From Planctomycetota bacterium (GTDB lineage: Bacteria; Planctomycetota; MHYJ01; JACPTZ01): 32,642 nt of DNA. Made by a program: the position numbers and the translations under genes. Numbering within the stretch: the stretch's first letter is position 1; every line of letters starts with the position of its first letter. Shown piece by piece: positions 16,909-24,145 of this stretch. Under the pieces are notes generated by a model. The model made no database searches. It saw nothing but the letters and a program-made list of their open reading frames with translations, and was not told where the DNA came from. Location of the stretch: assembly GCA_016192525.1 (NCBI GenBank), contig JACPTZ010000083.1, positions 1-32,642 on the forward strand, read 5' to 3'.

Positions 16909-17151
16909 TCACGGCCTGGCGCGATCCCGCTTGCGGGCTGCGGGTTCCTTCGTCGCGGCGGAAGGGCCAGGCGGCCGTTGAAGCGTTCCGCACGCCCGGC
17001 AGAAGAGGGCGTAGGGATCGCGGATCGGACCGCCGCAACGAAGACAGGTGGAGGTCAGGGTGACCCCGCACGTGGGGCAGTAAAGGTCGGTGTCCGCGGT
17101 GGAGAAGTAGCTGCAGCGTGGACAGATCGAGTAGATCGAGGACTCGCACAT
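16909..17151 (-). CDS. Small double zinc-ribbon protein (module 2)
   Basis: 80 residues from the ATG at 17151. CxxC pairs: CPRC (~10-13), CPTC (~26-29), CLRC (~35-38) and CRAC (~50-53). The tail is basic (KEPAARKRDRARP), unlike the acidic tail of the paralog at 7906-8160. The N-terminal SIYSICPRCSYF and the DPYALFCRACG segment match the paralog well. It is divergent from the module 2 activator, repeating the layout of module 1. No catalytic motif is seen; an adaptor or regulator role is inference from the conserved pairing. Confidence 0.7.
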   Translation of the reverse strand: MCESSIYSICPRCSYFSTADTDLYCPTCGVTLTSTCLRCGGPIRDPYALFCRACGTLQRPPGPSAATKEPAARKRDRARP

Positions 17152-17519
17152 GGCCGTGCGGGCTTCCGGAGAGAATCCCTCCCCCGGACCGACCCCCCCC
17201 AGTGTCTCGGAAAGACCTGTCCGGACGGGAGGACCCGGTGCCCCCCCGCCCGACAGGGCTGAACTTCCCCCTCCGCGAGATGTCCGGCCCGCAGCTGGAA
17301 GTAACCCCTATGGGAGAGCGAAGGGGATGCCGCAGTGCAGAATCAAGTGGTCGTTATAACACTTTATGTACACTACTATTTATGGCTCCGGCATTGCGGA
17401 CGTGCCCCATCCCTGCCACAAGACTGCGGCATCGGGAATCCCCTGACCGTCTCCCGGGAGCCCATCGAGATCGCAGCAAGTCCTTACGGGAGAAGCGGTA
17501 TCAGGAAGTCGCCTTTACA
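17152..17519. other. Intergenic region with an AT-rich island
   Basis: Separates the divergent zinc-ribbon and activator genes. Positions ~17340-17390 are strikingly A+T-rich for this genome (TTATAACACTTTATGTACAC and onward), typical of a regulatory hotspot. A sigma-54-type promoter candidate lies at 17383-17397. No credible gene is seen. Confidence 0.45.
17383..17397 (+). promoter_or_regulatory. Candidate sigma-54 (-24/-12) promoter
   Basis: TGGC (17383-17386), 7 bp, TTGC (17394-17397). The GG-to-GC distance is the required 12 bp (consensus TGGCAC-N5-TTGC; here TGGCTC-N5-TTGC). It points toward the sigma-54 activator at 17597, which would fit autoregulation. Confidence 0.4.
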
Positions 17520-17549
17520 TTGACTCTGCTAACTACGGCATGCTATACG
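17520..17549 (+). promoter_or_regulatory. Sigma-70-type promoter of the module 2 activator
   Basis: TTGACT (17520-17525), 18 bp, TATACG (17544-17549); a 17-bp spacing to CTATAC is equally possible. The predicted start is near 17556, ~40 nt before GTG 17597, with GAGGGGGAAG in the leader. Confidence 0.5.
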
Positions 17550-17596
17550 GTTGGGGCAGATGCCGCAAGTTGAAGGCTGAGGGGGAAGCCACGACC

Positions 17597-19243
17597 GTGG
17601 ACAAGTTGATCGACAGCCTGATCCGGAGCTTACGCGAGCCGGGAGCGGCGGAGGCCGTGGGGCCGAAGGAACTTGTCGATGCGCTCCTCGACCTGCGCGG
17701 CGGCGTCCGGGACCTCCAGGCGGAACTGGCCGCCTACCAGGACATGGCGCGCAAGGTCAGCACCATCCTCTCCGAGCTGGATATCGAGGTCGTGCTCACG
17801 CGCCTCTTGGACACGGCGGTGGAGTTGAGCGGGGCGGAGCGCGGGTTCCTCATGCAGAGGGTGGCGCCCGACCGGCTGGAGGTGGTTCGGGCGCGCGACT
17901 TCGGAAAGACGGACCTGAACCACATCCGGGAGGAGTTCAGTCAGCGGGTCATGGACGAATCGGTGCGGGCGGATCGGCTCCTCCTCGTGGCGGACGTACG
18001 CGAGTGGGACGCCCTCCACGAACACTCGAGCGTCCGGCGACAGGGGATTCTCTCCTTCATGGTCGTTCCGTTCCGCTCGGACGGGGTGGTCCTCGGCGTC
18101 CTCTACCTTGACAGCCGTCAGCCGGCCCGGGTCTTCACGCCGGAAGTCGCGCAACGGGTGGACCTGCTGGCCCAGCAGGCCGCGCCGGCCCTGAGGCAGG
18201 CCAACATCCTCGCCGAGCTGAAGCGCGCGAACGGGGCGATGCGCGAACAGTTCCGGCGGCTCACGGCGATCGAGAGCGTGATCGGAACGAGCCCCGCCCT
18301 GCAGAAGGCGCTCGCCGCGGTCTCGTGCGTGGCGCCGACGAATGCGCCGGTGCTCCTCACCGGCGAGACCGGGACCGGGAAGGAGCTGATCGCGCAGATC
18401 ATCCACCGGAACTCGCCGCGCTCCGATCGACCGCTGGTCACGCTGAATTGCGCGGCGATTCCGCCGGACCTGCTCGAGGCGGAGCTCTTCGGATACCGTC
18501 AGGGGGCCTTTACGGGGGCGGTCCGCGACAATCCGGGCAAGATCTCGATGGCCGAGGGGGGAACGCTCTTACTGGACGAGATCTCCGAGCTCTCGGCGCC
18601 GCTCCAGGCGAAACTTCTGCGCTTCATCCAGCTCGGTGAAATCCAGCGTCTGGGCGAGCGGAAAACGCTCCGCGTCGATGTGCGCATCCTCGCGGCGACG
18701 AACAGGGACCTTTCGATCGAGGCGCAGGAGGGCCGCTTCCGCCGGGACCTCTTCTACCGGCTCTCCGTGATCAACATTCACCTCCCCCCGCTCCGGGAGC
18801 GCCGGGAGGACATCCCGCTCCTCACCGATCACTTCCTCCGCGTCCATCGTCCCCAGAGCGGGCGGCTCAGCCTCCTCTCCCGCGGCGTCCTCGATTGCCT
18901 GCAGCGGTACGACTTTCCCGGAAATGTGCGCGAACTCGAAAGCGCCATCCGGCGTTGCTGCATCATGGCGGGGGAGGGCAACATCCGCCGCGAGCACCTC
19001 CCGGAGACGATCGCCGCCTCCCCGGCGACGAGCGGGGACCTGCCGGCTTCATCGGCGCAGCTCAAGGAGCGAAAACGCCGGCTGGTCGCCGACCTGGAAC
19101 GGGCCTTCCTGACGGCCGCGCTCGACCGGGCCCGGGGAAGCGTAAGCCGCGCCGCCCGCGAGGCGGGGATGAAGCGGTCACGCTTCCAGTTTCTGATGCG
19201 GAGGCGCGGACTGGATTCGCGAAGATGGCGGAAGAACCCGTGA
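17597..19243 (+). CDS. Sigma-54-dependent transcriptional activator with GAF sensor domain (module 2)
   Basis: 548 residues from GTG 17597, preceded by a purine-rich GAGGGGGAAG; a start at 17540 would lie upstream of the likely transcription start. It is paralogous to the product of 8971-10617, with the same length and order. It has a coiled N-terminal region (DLQAELAAYQDMARKVSTIL), GAF domain (~45-205), AAA+ domain with GETGTGKE (Lys ~262), GAFTGA (~303-308) and GGTLLLDEIS, and a C-terminal Fis-type HTH (SVSRAAREAGMKRSRFQFLM). The recognition helix region is nearly the same in both paralogs (RSRFQFLM), so they may read related sites. Its stop overlaps the GTG of the kinase frame (GTGA), so the two are translationally linked. 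Confidence 0.88.
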   Translation: MDKLIDSLIRSLREPGAAEAVGPKELVDALLDLRGGVRDLQAELAAYQDMARKVSTILSELDIEVVLTRLLDTAVELSGAERGFLMQRVAPDRLEVVRARDFGKTDLNHIREEFSQRVMDESVRADRLLLVADVREWDALHEHSSVRRQGILSFMVVPFRSDGVVLGVLYLDSRQPARVFTPEVAQRVDLLAQQAAPALRQANILAELKRANGAMREQFRRLTAIESVIGTSPALQKALAAVSCVAPTNAPVLLTGETGTGKELIAQIIHRNSPRSDRPLVTLNCAAIPPDLLEAELFGYRQGAFTGAVRDNPGKISMAEGGTLLLDEISELSAPLQAKLLRFIQLGEIQRLGERKTLRVDVRILAATNRDLSIEAQEGRFRRDLFYRLSVINIHLPPLRERREDIPLLTDHFLRVHRPQSGRLSLLSRGVLDCLQRYDFPGNVRELESAIRRCCIMAGEGNIRREHLPETIAASPATSGDLPASSAQLKERKRRLVADLERAFLTAALDRARGSVSRAAREAGMKRSRFQFLMRRRGLDSRRWRKNP

Positions 19244-20271
19244 CCGCACGATTCGGACGGTGGCGGCTCGTCGAAGAAACGGCCCGCGGCGGGTGGGGGG
19301 CGGTCCACCGCGCGGAGGATGCCGCGGGGGACCCGACGGCGATCAAGATCCTCGCCCCCCGCGACCCGGCGGATCTTCCCGAGGGCCGGGAACGTTTCCG
19401 ACGCGAGGAAGACCTCCTTCGCCGATACCCGCATCCCCATCTCGTCCGCCTTCTCGACGCCGGCGAGACGGAGGGAACCCCCTTCCTCGTTCTGGAGTGG
19501 CTCCCGGGGCCGGACCTTCTGAGCCGCGTCGCGGGGGCCGGTCCGCTCACCCTCGACGACGCCCTTCGGGTGGGCCGGGACGCGGCAGCGGTGCTCGCGC
19601 ATCTTCACGAGGGCGGGGTCGTTCATCGCGATCTCAAGCCTTCCAACTTCTCGTTCGATGCTTCCGCCGCGCTCAAACTTCTCGACCTCGGCCTGGCGGC
19701 CGACCCCGCGGCGTTGAAGACGCTCACGGCTCGCGGAACCTTCATCGGCACCGTCGGCTTCGCCGCCCCCGAGGTGGCGGCCGGCGAGACGGCGGGTCCG
19801 GAGAGCGACATCTACGGCCTCGGCGTGGTGCTGTACTGGTGCCTCACCGGTCGCCCCCCCTTCACCGGCCGGACCGAACGGACCGTTCTGCGGAGGCAGG
19901 CGCGCGATCCGATCCTGCCGCCGTCGGAGCTGCGTCCCCGCATCCCCTCCGAGTTCAACGCCCTCATCTGCGCGATGCTTGAGATCAATCCGACCCGACG
20001 CCCGGACGGAATGCGTCGGGTGGAATCGAGGCTTGCGAAGATCACTCCGAACCAGATTTCAGGACCCTCTCGCCCGCGCGCCGGCCGCGGCGCCCGACCC
20101 GCCACGCCCTCCCCCGCCGCCTGGCCGGGCGCCACGAACCCGCACGCGCGAGAGGGAGCCCGCGCCCCGGACGGAACTCCCGCGCCCGGCCCGGACGACC
20201 CCCTTCCCCCGCAGTCGCAGACGATCATCCGGAAGGGGTTCCGGCGCCGGCCGGCCGAACCGGCCCCTTGA
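19225..20271 (+). CDS. Hanks-type Ser/Thr protein kinase, cytosolic (module 2)
   Basis: 348 residues from the ATG at 19225; GTG 19240, preceded by GGAAG and overlapping the activator stop, is an equally good start. One kinase domain (~8-280): TARGGWGAVH glycine loop, K41 (TAIKIL), HRDLKPSN (~134-141), DLG, and FAAPEVAAG. It resembles kinase domain 1 of the module 1 kinase far more than domain 2 (GGW loop, DLG, VLYWCLT, RTVLRRQARD). The C-terminal ~70 residues are rich in Pro, Ala and Arg and look disordered, ending near QSQTIIRKGFRR. No transmembrane helix. It probably phosphorylates the activator or a partner of the zinc-ribbon protein (inference from operon structure). Confidence 0.85.
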   Translation: MAEEPVTARFGRWRLVEETARGGWGAVHRAEDAAGDPTAIKILAPRDPADLPEGRERFRREEDLLRRYPHPHLVRLLDAGETEGTPFLVLEWLPGPDLLSRVAGAGPLTLDDALRVGRDAAAVLAHLHEGGVVHRDLKPSNFSFDASAALKLLDLGLAADPAALKTLTARGTFIGTVGFAAPEVAAGETAGPESDIYGLGVVLYWCLTGRPPFTGRTERTVLRRQARDPILPPSELRPRIPSEFNALICAMLEINPTRRPDGMRRVESRLAKITPNQISGPSRPRAGRGARPATPSPAAWPGATNPHAREGARAPDGTPAPGPDDPLPPQSQTIIRKGFRRRPAEPAP

Positions 20272-20297
20272 CCCCGGCCCGGGGCCCGGAGTAGACT
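20268..20297 (+). promoter_or_regulatory. Sigma-70-type promoter of the 102-residue protein
   Basis: TTGACC (20268-20273), 18 bp, TAGACT (20292-20297). The -35 overlaps the kinase stop codon. The predicted start near 20304 leaves a ~30-nt leader with GGAGG before the ATG at 20335. Confidence 0.5.
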
Positions 20298-20334
20298 GGC
20301 CGGTGGCCGGCAGACAGCCGGCGGAGGCGATCCC

Positions 20335-20643
20335 ATGCCCGAGGCCATCCGGAACCGCATCTTCGAGAGCCGCACCGATCCCGGCGCCCTGCGGGAAAAC
20401 GCGAACCGCGCCCTTCGCCGGCCGGCGGGTCCCGGCCTCCCGCGGGAGGATACCGCGCGATTCGAGAAACGCACGGCCGCCGCGCGGGCGGGGGTGGGCG
20501 CCGAGGTCCGTCGCGAGACGACAGGACTTCAGAACCGGGAGGCCGAAACTCGAGCCGCCGATCGCGCCGAAAACCAGAATCGTCCGCCCCGTTCCCGTGT
20601 CACTCCCGACGACAACGGCCGGGTCATCGACATCTTTGCCTGA
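20335..20643 (+). CDS. Hypothetical charged protein
   Basis: 102 residues, not recognised. It is very rich in Arg, Glu and Ala, with no hydrophobic segment and no cysteine, and is predicted mostly disordered or helical (ARFEKRTAAARAGVGAEVRR, then ETTGLQNREAETRAADRAEN). It ends with a short hydrophobic tail, NGRVIDIFA. Support for a real gene: its own promoter (20268-20297), GGAGG at 20321-20325 eight bases before the ATG, and it fills the gap between two certain genes. It could be a kinase substrate or small adaptor, but nothing in the sequence shows that. Confidence 0.5.
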   Translation: MPEAIRNRIFESRTDPGALRENANRALRRPAGPGLPREDTARFEKRTAAARAGVGAEVRRETTGLQNREAETRAADRAENQNRPPRSRVTPDDNGRVIDIFA

Positions 20644-20683
20644 CCCGCATCGGTGCCCACTCCCCGAACGCCGATAAAGCCGA

Positions 20684-20689
20684 TATAAT
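20684..20689 (+). promoter_or_regulatory. Perfect TATAAT -10 box, possibly leaderless
   Basis: TATAAT ends eight bases before the ATG at 20698, so transcription would begin at or beside that ATG. No TTGACA-like -35 is visible at the proper distance. If instead the ATG at 20740 is used, the leader is ~43 nt. Confidence 0.4.
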
Positions 20690-20697
20690 AATGTTGC

Positions 20698-23400
20698 ATG
20701 AAGACGAGGTTCCCCCGCCTTCTCAGGGTTCCGCGAGCGATGCCCCATCCACGATCGAGCCCGGGTCTGGTGCTCCTTCTGTTGGCCGTGTTCGGCGCCG
20801 GCGGAGGAGAAGGAACGGCCCGCGGCGAGAACTTCGCCGACGACTTCGAGACCCTGCCGGACGGCAATCTCAAGACACCGAACGGGTGGCATCCGATCCT
20901 CGACGCCACTCACCCCGCCTACAACGTGACGCGCATCTACTCGCCCTACTCCCTCATCCCCGCCCGCTCCGGGAAGGGCTCGTGCCGATTCACGACGGCG
21001 GGAGAGAACACCGCCCTCGAGACGGACGCCTACATCGCCGTCATCCCGGCTCGCCGATACGTGTTGAAGGTGGCCATCCGGACCGCGGGACTGATCAACG
21101 ACCGGGCCACCGTCTCCGTCCACTGGCTGGACAAGACGGGGATCCCGGTTGAGGTGGCCCACACCCCCCCCCTCGGAGGGACCGCAGACTGGACCCCCTT
21201 CGAGATGGTCTTTGAGGACATCCCGGAGCAGGTCCGCTTTGCCCGGCTCAGACTCAATCTCGAGGGGTACGACATCGAAGGATCCTGCTGGTTCGACGCG
21301 CTCTCCCTGGAAGAACATCTTCGGCTGAGGGTCCGCGCGCCGGGACACCCCGGATTCCTTTTCGTGGAGGGCGAACCGACGGCGTTCGAGGTGGTGTGTC
21401 CGAGCCTGGGACCGGGGAACTACACCGTAGGCCATGTTCTGCTTGACGCTCACGGGGCGACGGCGCTTCCCCCCCGGACGCAGCCGTGCCCGGTGGACAC
21501 GGACGGTCTGCTCCGGTTGCGCCTCAACCTCGCGCCGCCCGGCACAGGGGCGTACCGGCTTTCCATCTCCCTGCTCGATCCCGCCGGGACCCTCCTGGCC
21601 GCCCAGATGCAGCCCTTGGGCGTGCTCGCGAGGGAGCGGGGGGCCCGCGAGGAAAACGAGTTCGGGGTGGTCGTCGATCCGACCGACCCGACGCGCGAAC
21701 TCGGTCCGCCCCTGGTCCGGGCCCTGGGGACGGGCAAGGCCAAGATACTGATCTGGTCGAAAGGACTGTCCCGGCTGCCGGAAGCCTCCCGGCAGGAGAC
21801 GGTCGATCGACTGGTGGAGACCTACCGGAGCATGGGAATGGCCGATCTGGTCGGGGTCCTGGCCTCGCCGCCCCCGCGACTCACGACGCCGGATGAACGA
21901 ATCGATGTCGGGGAAGAATCGGAAGAGGACGTTCTTTCCTGGTTTCAGGGGCCGTCTTCCCGCTGGGATCCGCCGCTTCGGAGGCTGCTGGAGCGCTACA
22001 AGTCGATCCTGCGGCATTGGCAAATCGGGGGAGAGGGGGACGCCGCGATCGGAAGCGATGCCACGGCGGGAGAGATGTTCCCCTCGTGGCGGGCCAGCGT
22101 GCAGGAGGTGCTCCGGTTTCCGAGTCTCGGCGTCCCCGCCGGACTTCGCGGAGCGGACGGCTTCCCGGAGTCCCTTCCCCTGGGGTTTGTGGGGATCGTC
22201 GATGACCCCTCCGTGTCTCCGCTGGATCTTCCCGCGCAGGTCGCCCCCGCTTCCTCACGGAAGCGGTTCGCCACCTTGAGCGTCCCTGCCCGGGAAAGGG
22301 GCGAACCGCCGGAGAAGGAGATCGCCGCCCTCGCGGAGTTCTTTCGACGACTGACGATCCTGAAGCAGATCGGGGTCGACGCGATCTTCCTCTCGCCGCT
22401 GGCGGCGGACGGACAGGGGCTTCTCGACCAGGATGGGGCCGTGACGGCGGCCTACTGCGGGTCGGCGGCCTATGCCCAGGCTCTGGGAGGGGCCACCTGG
22501 GACGCGCGGCCTTTTCTCTCCGATCGCGTGACGCATCGGGTCTTCCGGTCGCCGACGCGGCGGGTGATCGTCTGCTGGCATGAGGGACAACCCCGGGCGG
22601 AGCGGGCCGTCCTGGGCGACGGCGCCGTGGCGTTCGACGTGGCGGGAACGCGATCGCTGCTGCCGGTGGAGAGAGGGGTGCAGACGATCGCGGCCGGACC
22701 CGAGCCGGTGCTCGTCGTGGTCCGGGACCTCGCCCTCTTCGACACCCAGATTTCCATCGACTTCACCGGGAAGACGCTCGACTCCCGGAGCGGTCCGCAG
22801 GAGCGATTTCTCACGATCACCAACGCCTACCCGATCGAGATCCGACACGTCTCCCTCCGTCTCACCGTCCCGGAGGGGTGGGGGGAGGTGCCGGAGATTC
22901 GTCTCGCGTCCCTCGCGCCGGGCGAGTCGCGGAAGGAGAGAGTGACCTTCTTCCTGCCGCCGAGCGCCACCCTCGGGCCGAAGGAGGTCCGGATCGACGC
23001 CCGGTTTACCGCCGATCGAACGTGGGAGCTGCCGCTCCTCCGCACCCTGACGGTGACCTCCGACATCAACGTGGAGATACAGGTCCGGGACGATCCATCG
23101 AAGAAGCTGGTCCACGTTCTGGTGAAGGTGACGAATCGTTCGCCCGAGCGGGTTTCCGCCCGATGCCATCTGGCGGGCCCGGGGCTGCTCCCCCGGGAGG
23201 ACACCCTCCTCAATCTGCTGCCGGACCAGCCCCCGGCGGTGCTGAGCCGGATCCTCCGCTACCAGCCGGGAATCGAGACGCTGCGTCCCGCCGATCTCAT
23301 CCGGTTCATGCTGCGGGACGGGGAGCACCGGAGATTCGTCAATGCGGAGGCGGCGATCGGCCGACCGCCGGACGCGCCGGCGCCGCCCGATCGTCGCTGA
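20698..23400 (+). CDS. Large secreted protein, glycoside-hydrolase-like
   Basis: 900 residues from 20698, or 886 from the ATG at 20740; the second start gives a cleaner signal peptide (MPHPRSSPGLVLLLLAVFGA, then cleavage near TARGE). The first ~190 mature residues form a beta-sandwich like a carbohydrate-binding module (FADDFETLPDGNLKTPNGWH at its start; WFDALSLEEH at its end). A middle region (~320-590) has alternating strands and helices compatible with a TIM barrel, including HWQIGGEGD, which resembles the acid/base Glu site of clan GH-A enzymes. The C-terminal ~250 residues look like beta-sandwich (NEW3-like) domains (ITNAYPIEIRHVSLRLTVPE). It sits near the exopolysaccharide operon and may trim or bind that polymer. 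Family assignment is tentative. Confidence 0.6.
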   Translation: MKTRFPRLLRVPRAMPHPRSSPGLVLLLLAVFGAGGGEGTARGENFADDFETLPDGNLKTPNGWHPILDATHPAYNVTRIYSPYSLIPARSGKGSCRFTTAGENTALETDAYIAVIPARRYVLKVAIRTAGLINDRATVSVHWLDKTGIPVEVAHTPPLGGTADWTPFEMVFEDIPEQVRFARLRLNLEGYDIEGSCWFDALSLEEHLRLRVRAPGHPGFLFVEGEPTAFEVVCPSLGPGNYTVGHVLLDAHGATALPPRTQPCPVDTDGLLRLRLNLAPPGTGAYRLSISLLDPAGTLLAAQMQPLGVLARERGAREENEFGVVVDPTDPTRELGPPLVRALGTGKAKILIWSKGLSRLPEASRQETVDRLVETYRSMGMADLVGVLASPPPRLTTPDERIDVGEESEEDVLSWFQGPSSRWDPPLRRLLERYKSILRHWQIGGEGDAAIGSDATAGEMFPSWRASVQEVLRFPSLGVPAGLRGADGFPESLPLGFVGIVDDPSVSPLDLPAQVAPASSRKRFATLSVPARERGEPPEKEIAALAEFFRRLTILKQIGVDAIFLSPLAADGQGLLDQDGAVTAAYCGSAAYAQALGGATWDARPFLSDRVTHRVFRSPTRRVIVCWHEGQPRAERAVLGDGAVAFDVAGTRSLLPVERGVQTIAAGPEPVLVVVRDLALFDTQISIDFTGKTLDSRSGPQERFLTITNAYPIEIRHVSLRLTVPEGWGEVPEIRLASLAPGESRKERVTFFLPPSATLGPKEVRIDARFTADRTWELPLLRTLTVTSDINVEIQVRDDPSKKLVHVLVKVTNRSPERVSARCHLAGPGLLPREDTLLNLLPDQPPAVLSRILRYQPGIETLRPADLIRFMLRDGEHRRFVNAEAAIGRPPDAPAPPDRR

Positions 23401-23411
23401 CCCTTCCCGCC

Positions 23412-23735
23412 TCAGCTGAATTCCTGCTTGAAGGCCTGCTTCTGCACGCGCGACACCATCTCGGAGGTGGAGTGGAGATACCGGATGATCTCCGCGCGGC
23501 CCCAGTCGGGATGAGCCTCGATGTGACGGATGAGATCGGTCACCACTTCCTTGCGGAAGTGGAGCCGCTTGCCGATCTTGAGCTTCTTGAAATCGTATCC
23601 GAGCTTGCGGGCGGTCTTGAAGACCTTGTCCTGGACCAGTTTGGTCGTATGCAGACCCGGCATTTCCGCCAGGATCTGGCGGACCAGTTGAACATCCAGC
23701 CTGACCGCCCTCGCGACTTCCTCCAGCGTGACCAT
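23412..23735 (-). CDS. Small DNA-binding protein with LacI-type helix-turn-helix
   Basis: 107 residues from the ATG at 23735, with GGAGGG about ten bases upstream. Residues 2-50 resemble the LacI-family headpiece (VTLEEVARAVRLDVQLVRQI, then KVFKTARKLGYDF), but the sugar-binding domain is absent. Residues ~58-100 (FRKEVVTDLIRHIEAHPDWG, RAEIIRYLHSTSEMVSRVQK) look like a second helical domain. It lies downstream of tRNA-Ala on the same strand, so the two may be co-transcribed. It converges with the glycosidase-like gene, leaving 11 bp between the stops. The regulated genes are unknown. Confidence 0.7.
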   Translation of the reverse strand: MVTLEEVARAVRLDVQLVRQILAEMPGLHTTKLVQDKVFKTARKLGYDFKKLKIGKRLHFRKEVVTDLIRHIEAHPDWGRAEIIRYLHSTSEMVSRVQKQAFKQEFS

Positions 23736-23803
23736 TCGCGACGTCCCTCCGTCAGTCAGTCAGGTGGGTGATGTCAGAGGCTGACGGCGATTCCGAGGAA
23801 ATG

Positions 23804-23879
23804 TGGTGGAGGCGAAGGGACTTGAACCCTCGACCTTGTGAATGCCATTCACACGCTCTCCCAGCTGAGCTACGCCCCC
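23804..23879 (-). tRNA. tRNA-Ala (anticodon GGC)
   Basis: 76 nt including an encoded CCA. On the minus strand: acceptor GGGGGCG, TA, D arm GCTC-AGCTGGGA-GAGC, anticodon arm TGTGA-ATGGCAT-TCACA, variable AGGTC, T arm with TTCAAGT loop, and acceptor CGCCTCC plus ACCA. The anticodon loop ATGGCAT gives anticodon GGC, reading GCC (and GCU) alanine codons. GCC is abundant in this GC-rich window. The cloverleaf closes with only G-U wobbles in the acceptor and T stem. Confidence 0.95.
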
Positions 23880-23950
23880 ACGGTCGGGCGGTGCGGCCGG
23901 CGCGGCCCCGGCAGGCCGCGTTCATCCGTCACCGCAGCCAGGAATCAGGC

Positions 23951-23979
23951 ATGTTAGGGCGGCGATACGGGCCTGTCAA
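23951..23979 (-). promoter_or_regulatory. Strong promoter of tRNA-Ala
   Basis: On the minus strand TTGACA (23979-23974), 17 bp, TAACAT (23956-23951). The predicted start near 23944 leaves a ~65-nt precursor leader before the tRNA. Confidence 0.65.
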
Positions 23980-24006
23980 GCAGATTCTCCGCTGAAGAAG
24001 GTCGGA

Positions 24007-24035
24007 TTGACACCGCCGCTTCCGCCATGTTAGGG
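24007..24035 (+). promoter_or_regulatory. Weak candidate promoter of the exopolysaccharide operon
   Basis: TTGACA (24007-24012), 17 bp, TTAGGG (24030-24035). The -35 is perfect and the -10 is poor. It is the only promoter-like sequence seen between the divergent tRNA promoter and GTG 24146. Confidence 0.3.
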
Positions 24036-24145
24036 TTCAAGGCGACCTTCTCCCGGGCGGCGGGGGGCAAGGCTCAAGGGGGGGGGCGCGATCGTCCGAT
24101 AAGGTATCGAAGGGGCAAACTGGCGCCCGGCCGCGGGGAACAACC

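Noticed and set aside
17335-17523. 62-codon frame in the AT-rich island
   Set aside because: It overlaps likely promoters and shows no recognisable features.
19979-20677. 232-codon plus-strand frame over the kinase tail and small protein
   Set aside because: It overlaps a kinase with intact motifs and a small gene with its own promoter and ribosome site; composition is shadow-like.
20059-22023. Long open frames antisense to certain genes (also 8863-10620, 12222-13469, 15022-16887, 24074-26632, 26951-30448)
   Set aside because: They mirror well-supported genes in a GC-rich genome, are full of Arg, Gly and His, and have no domains or ribosome sites.
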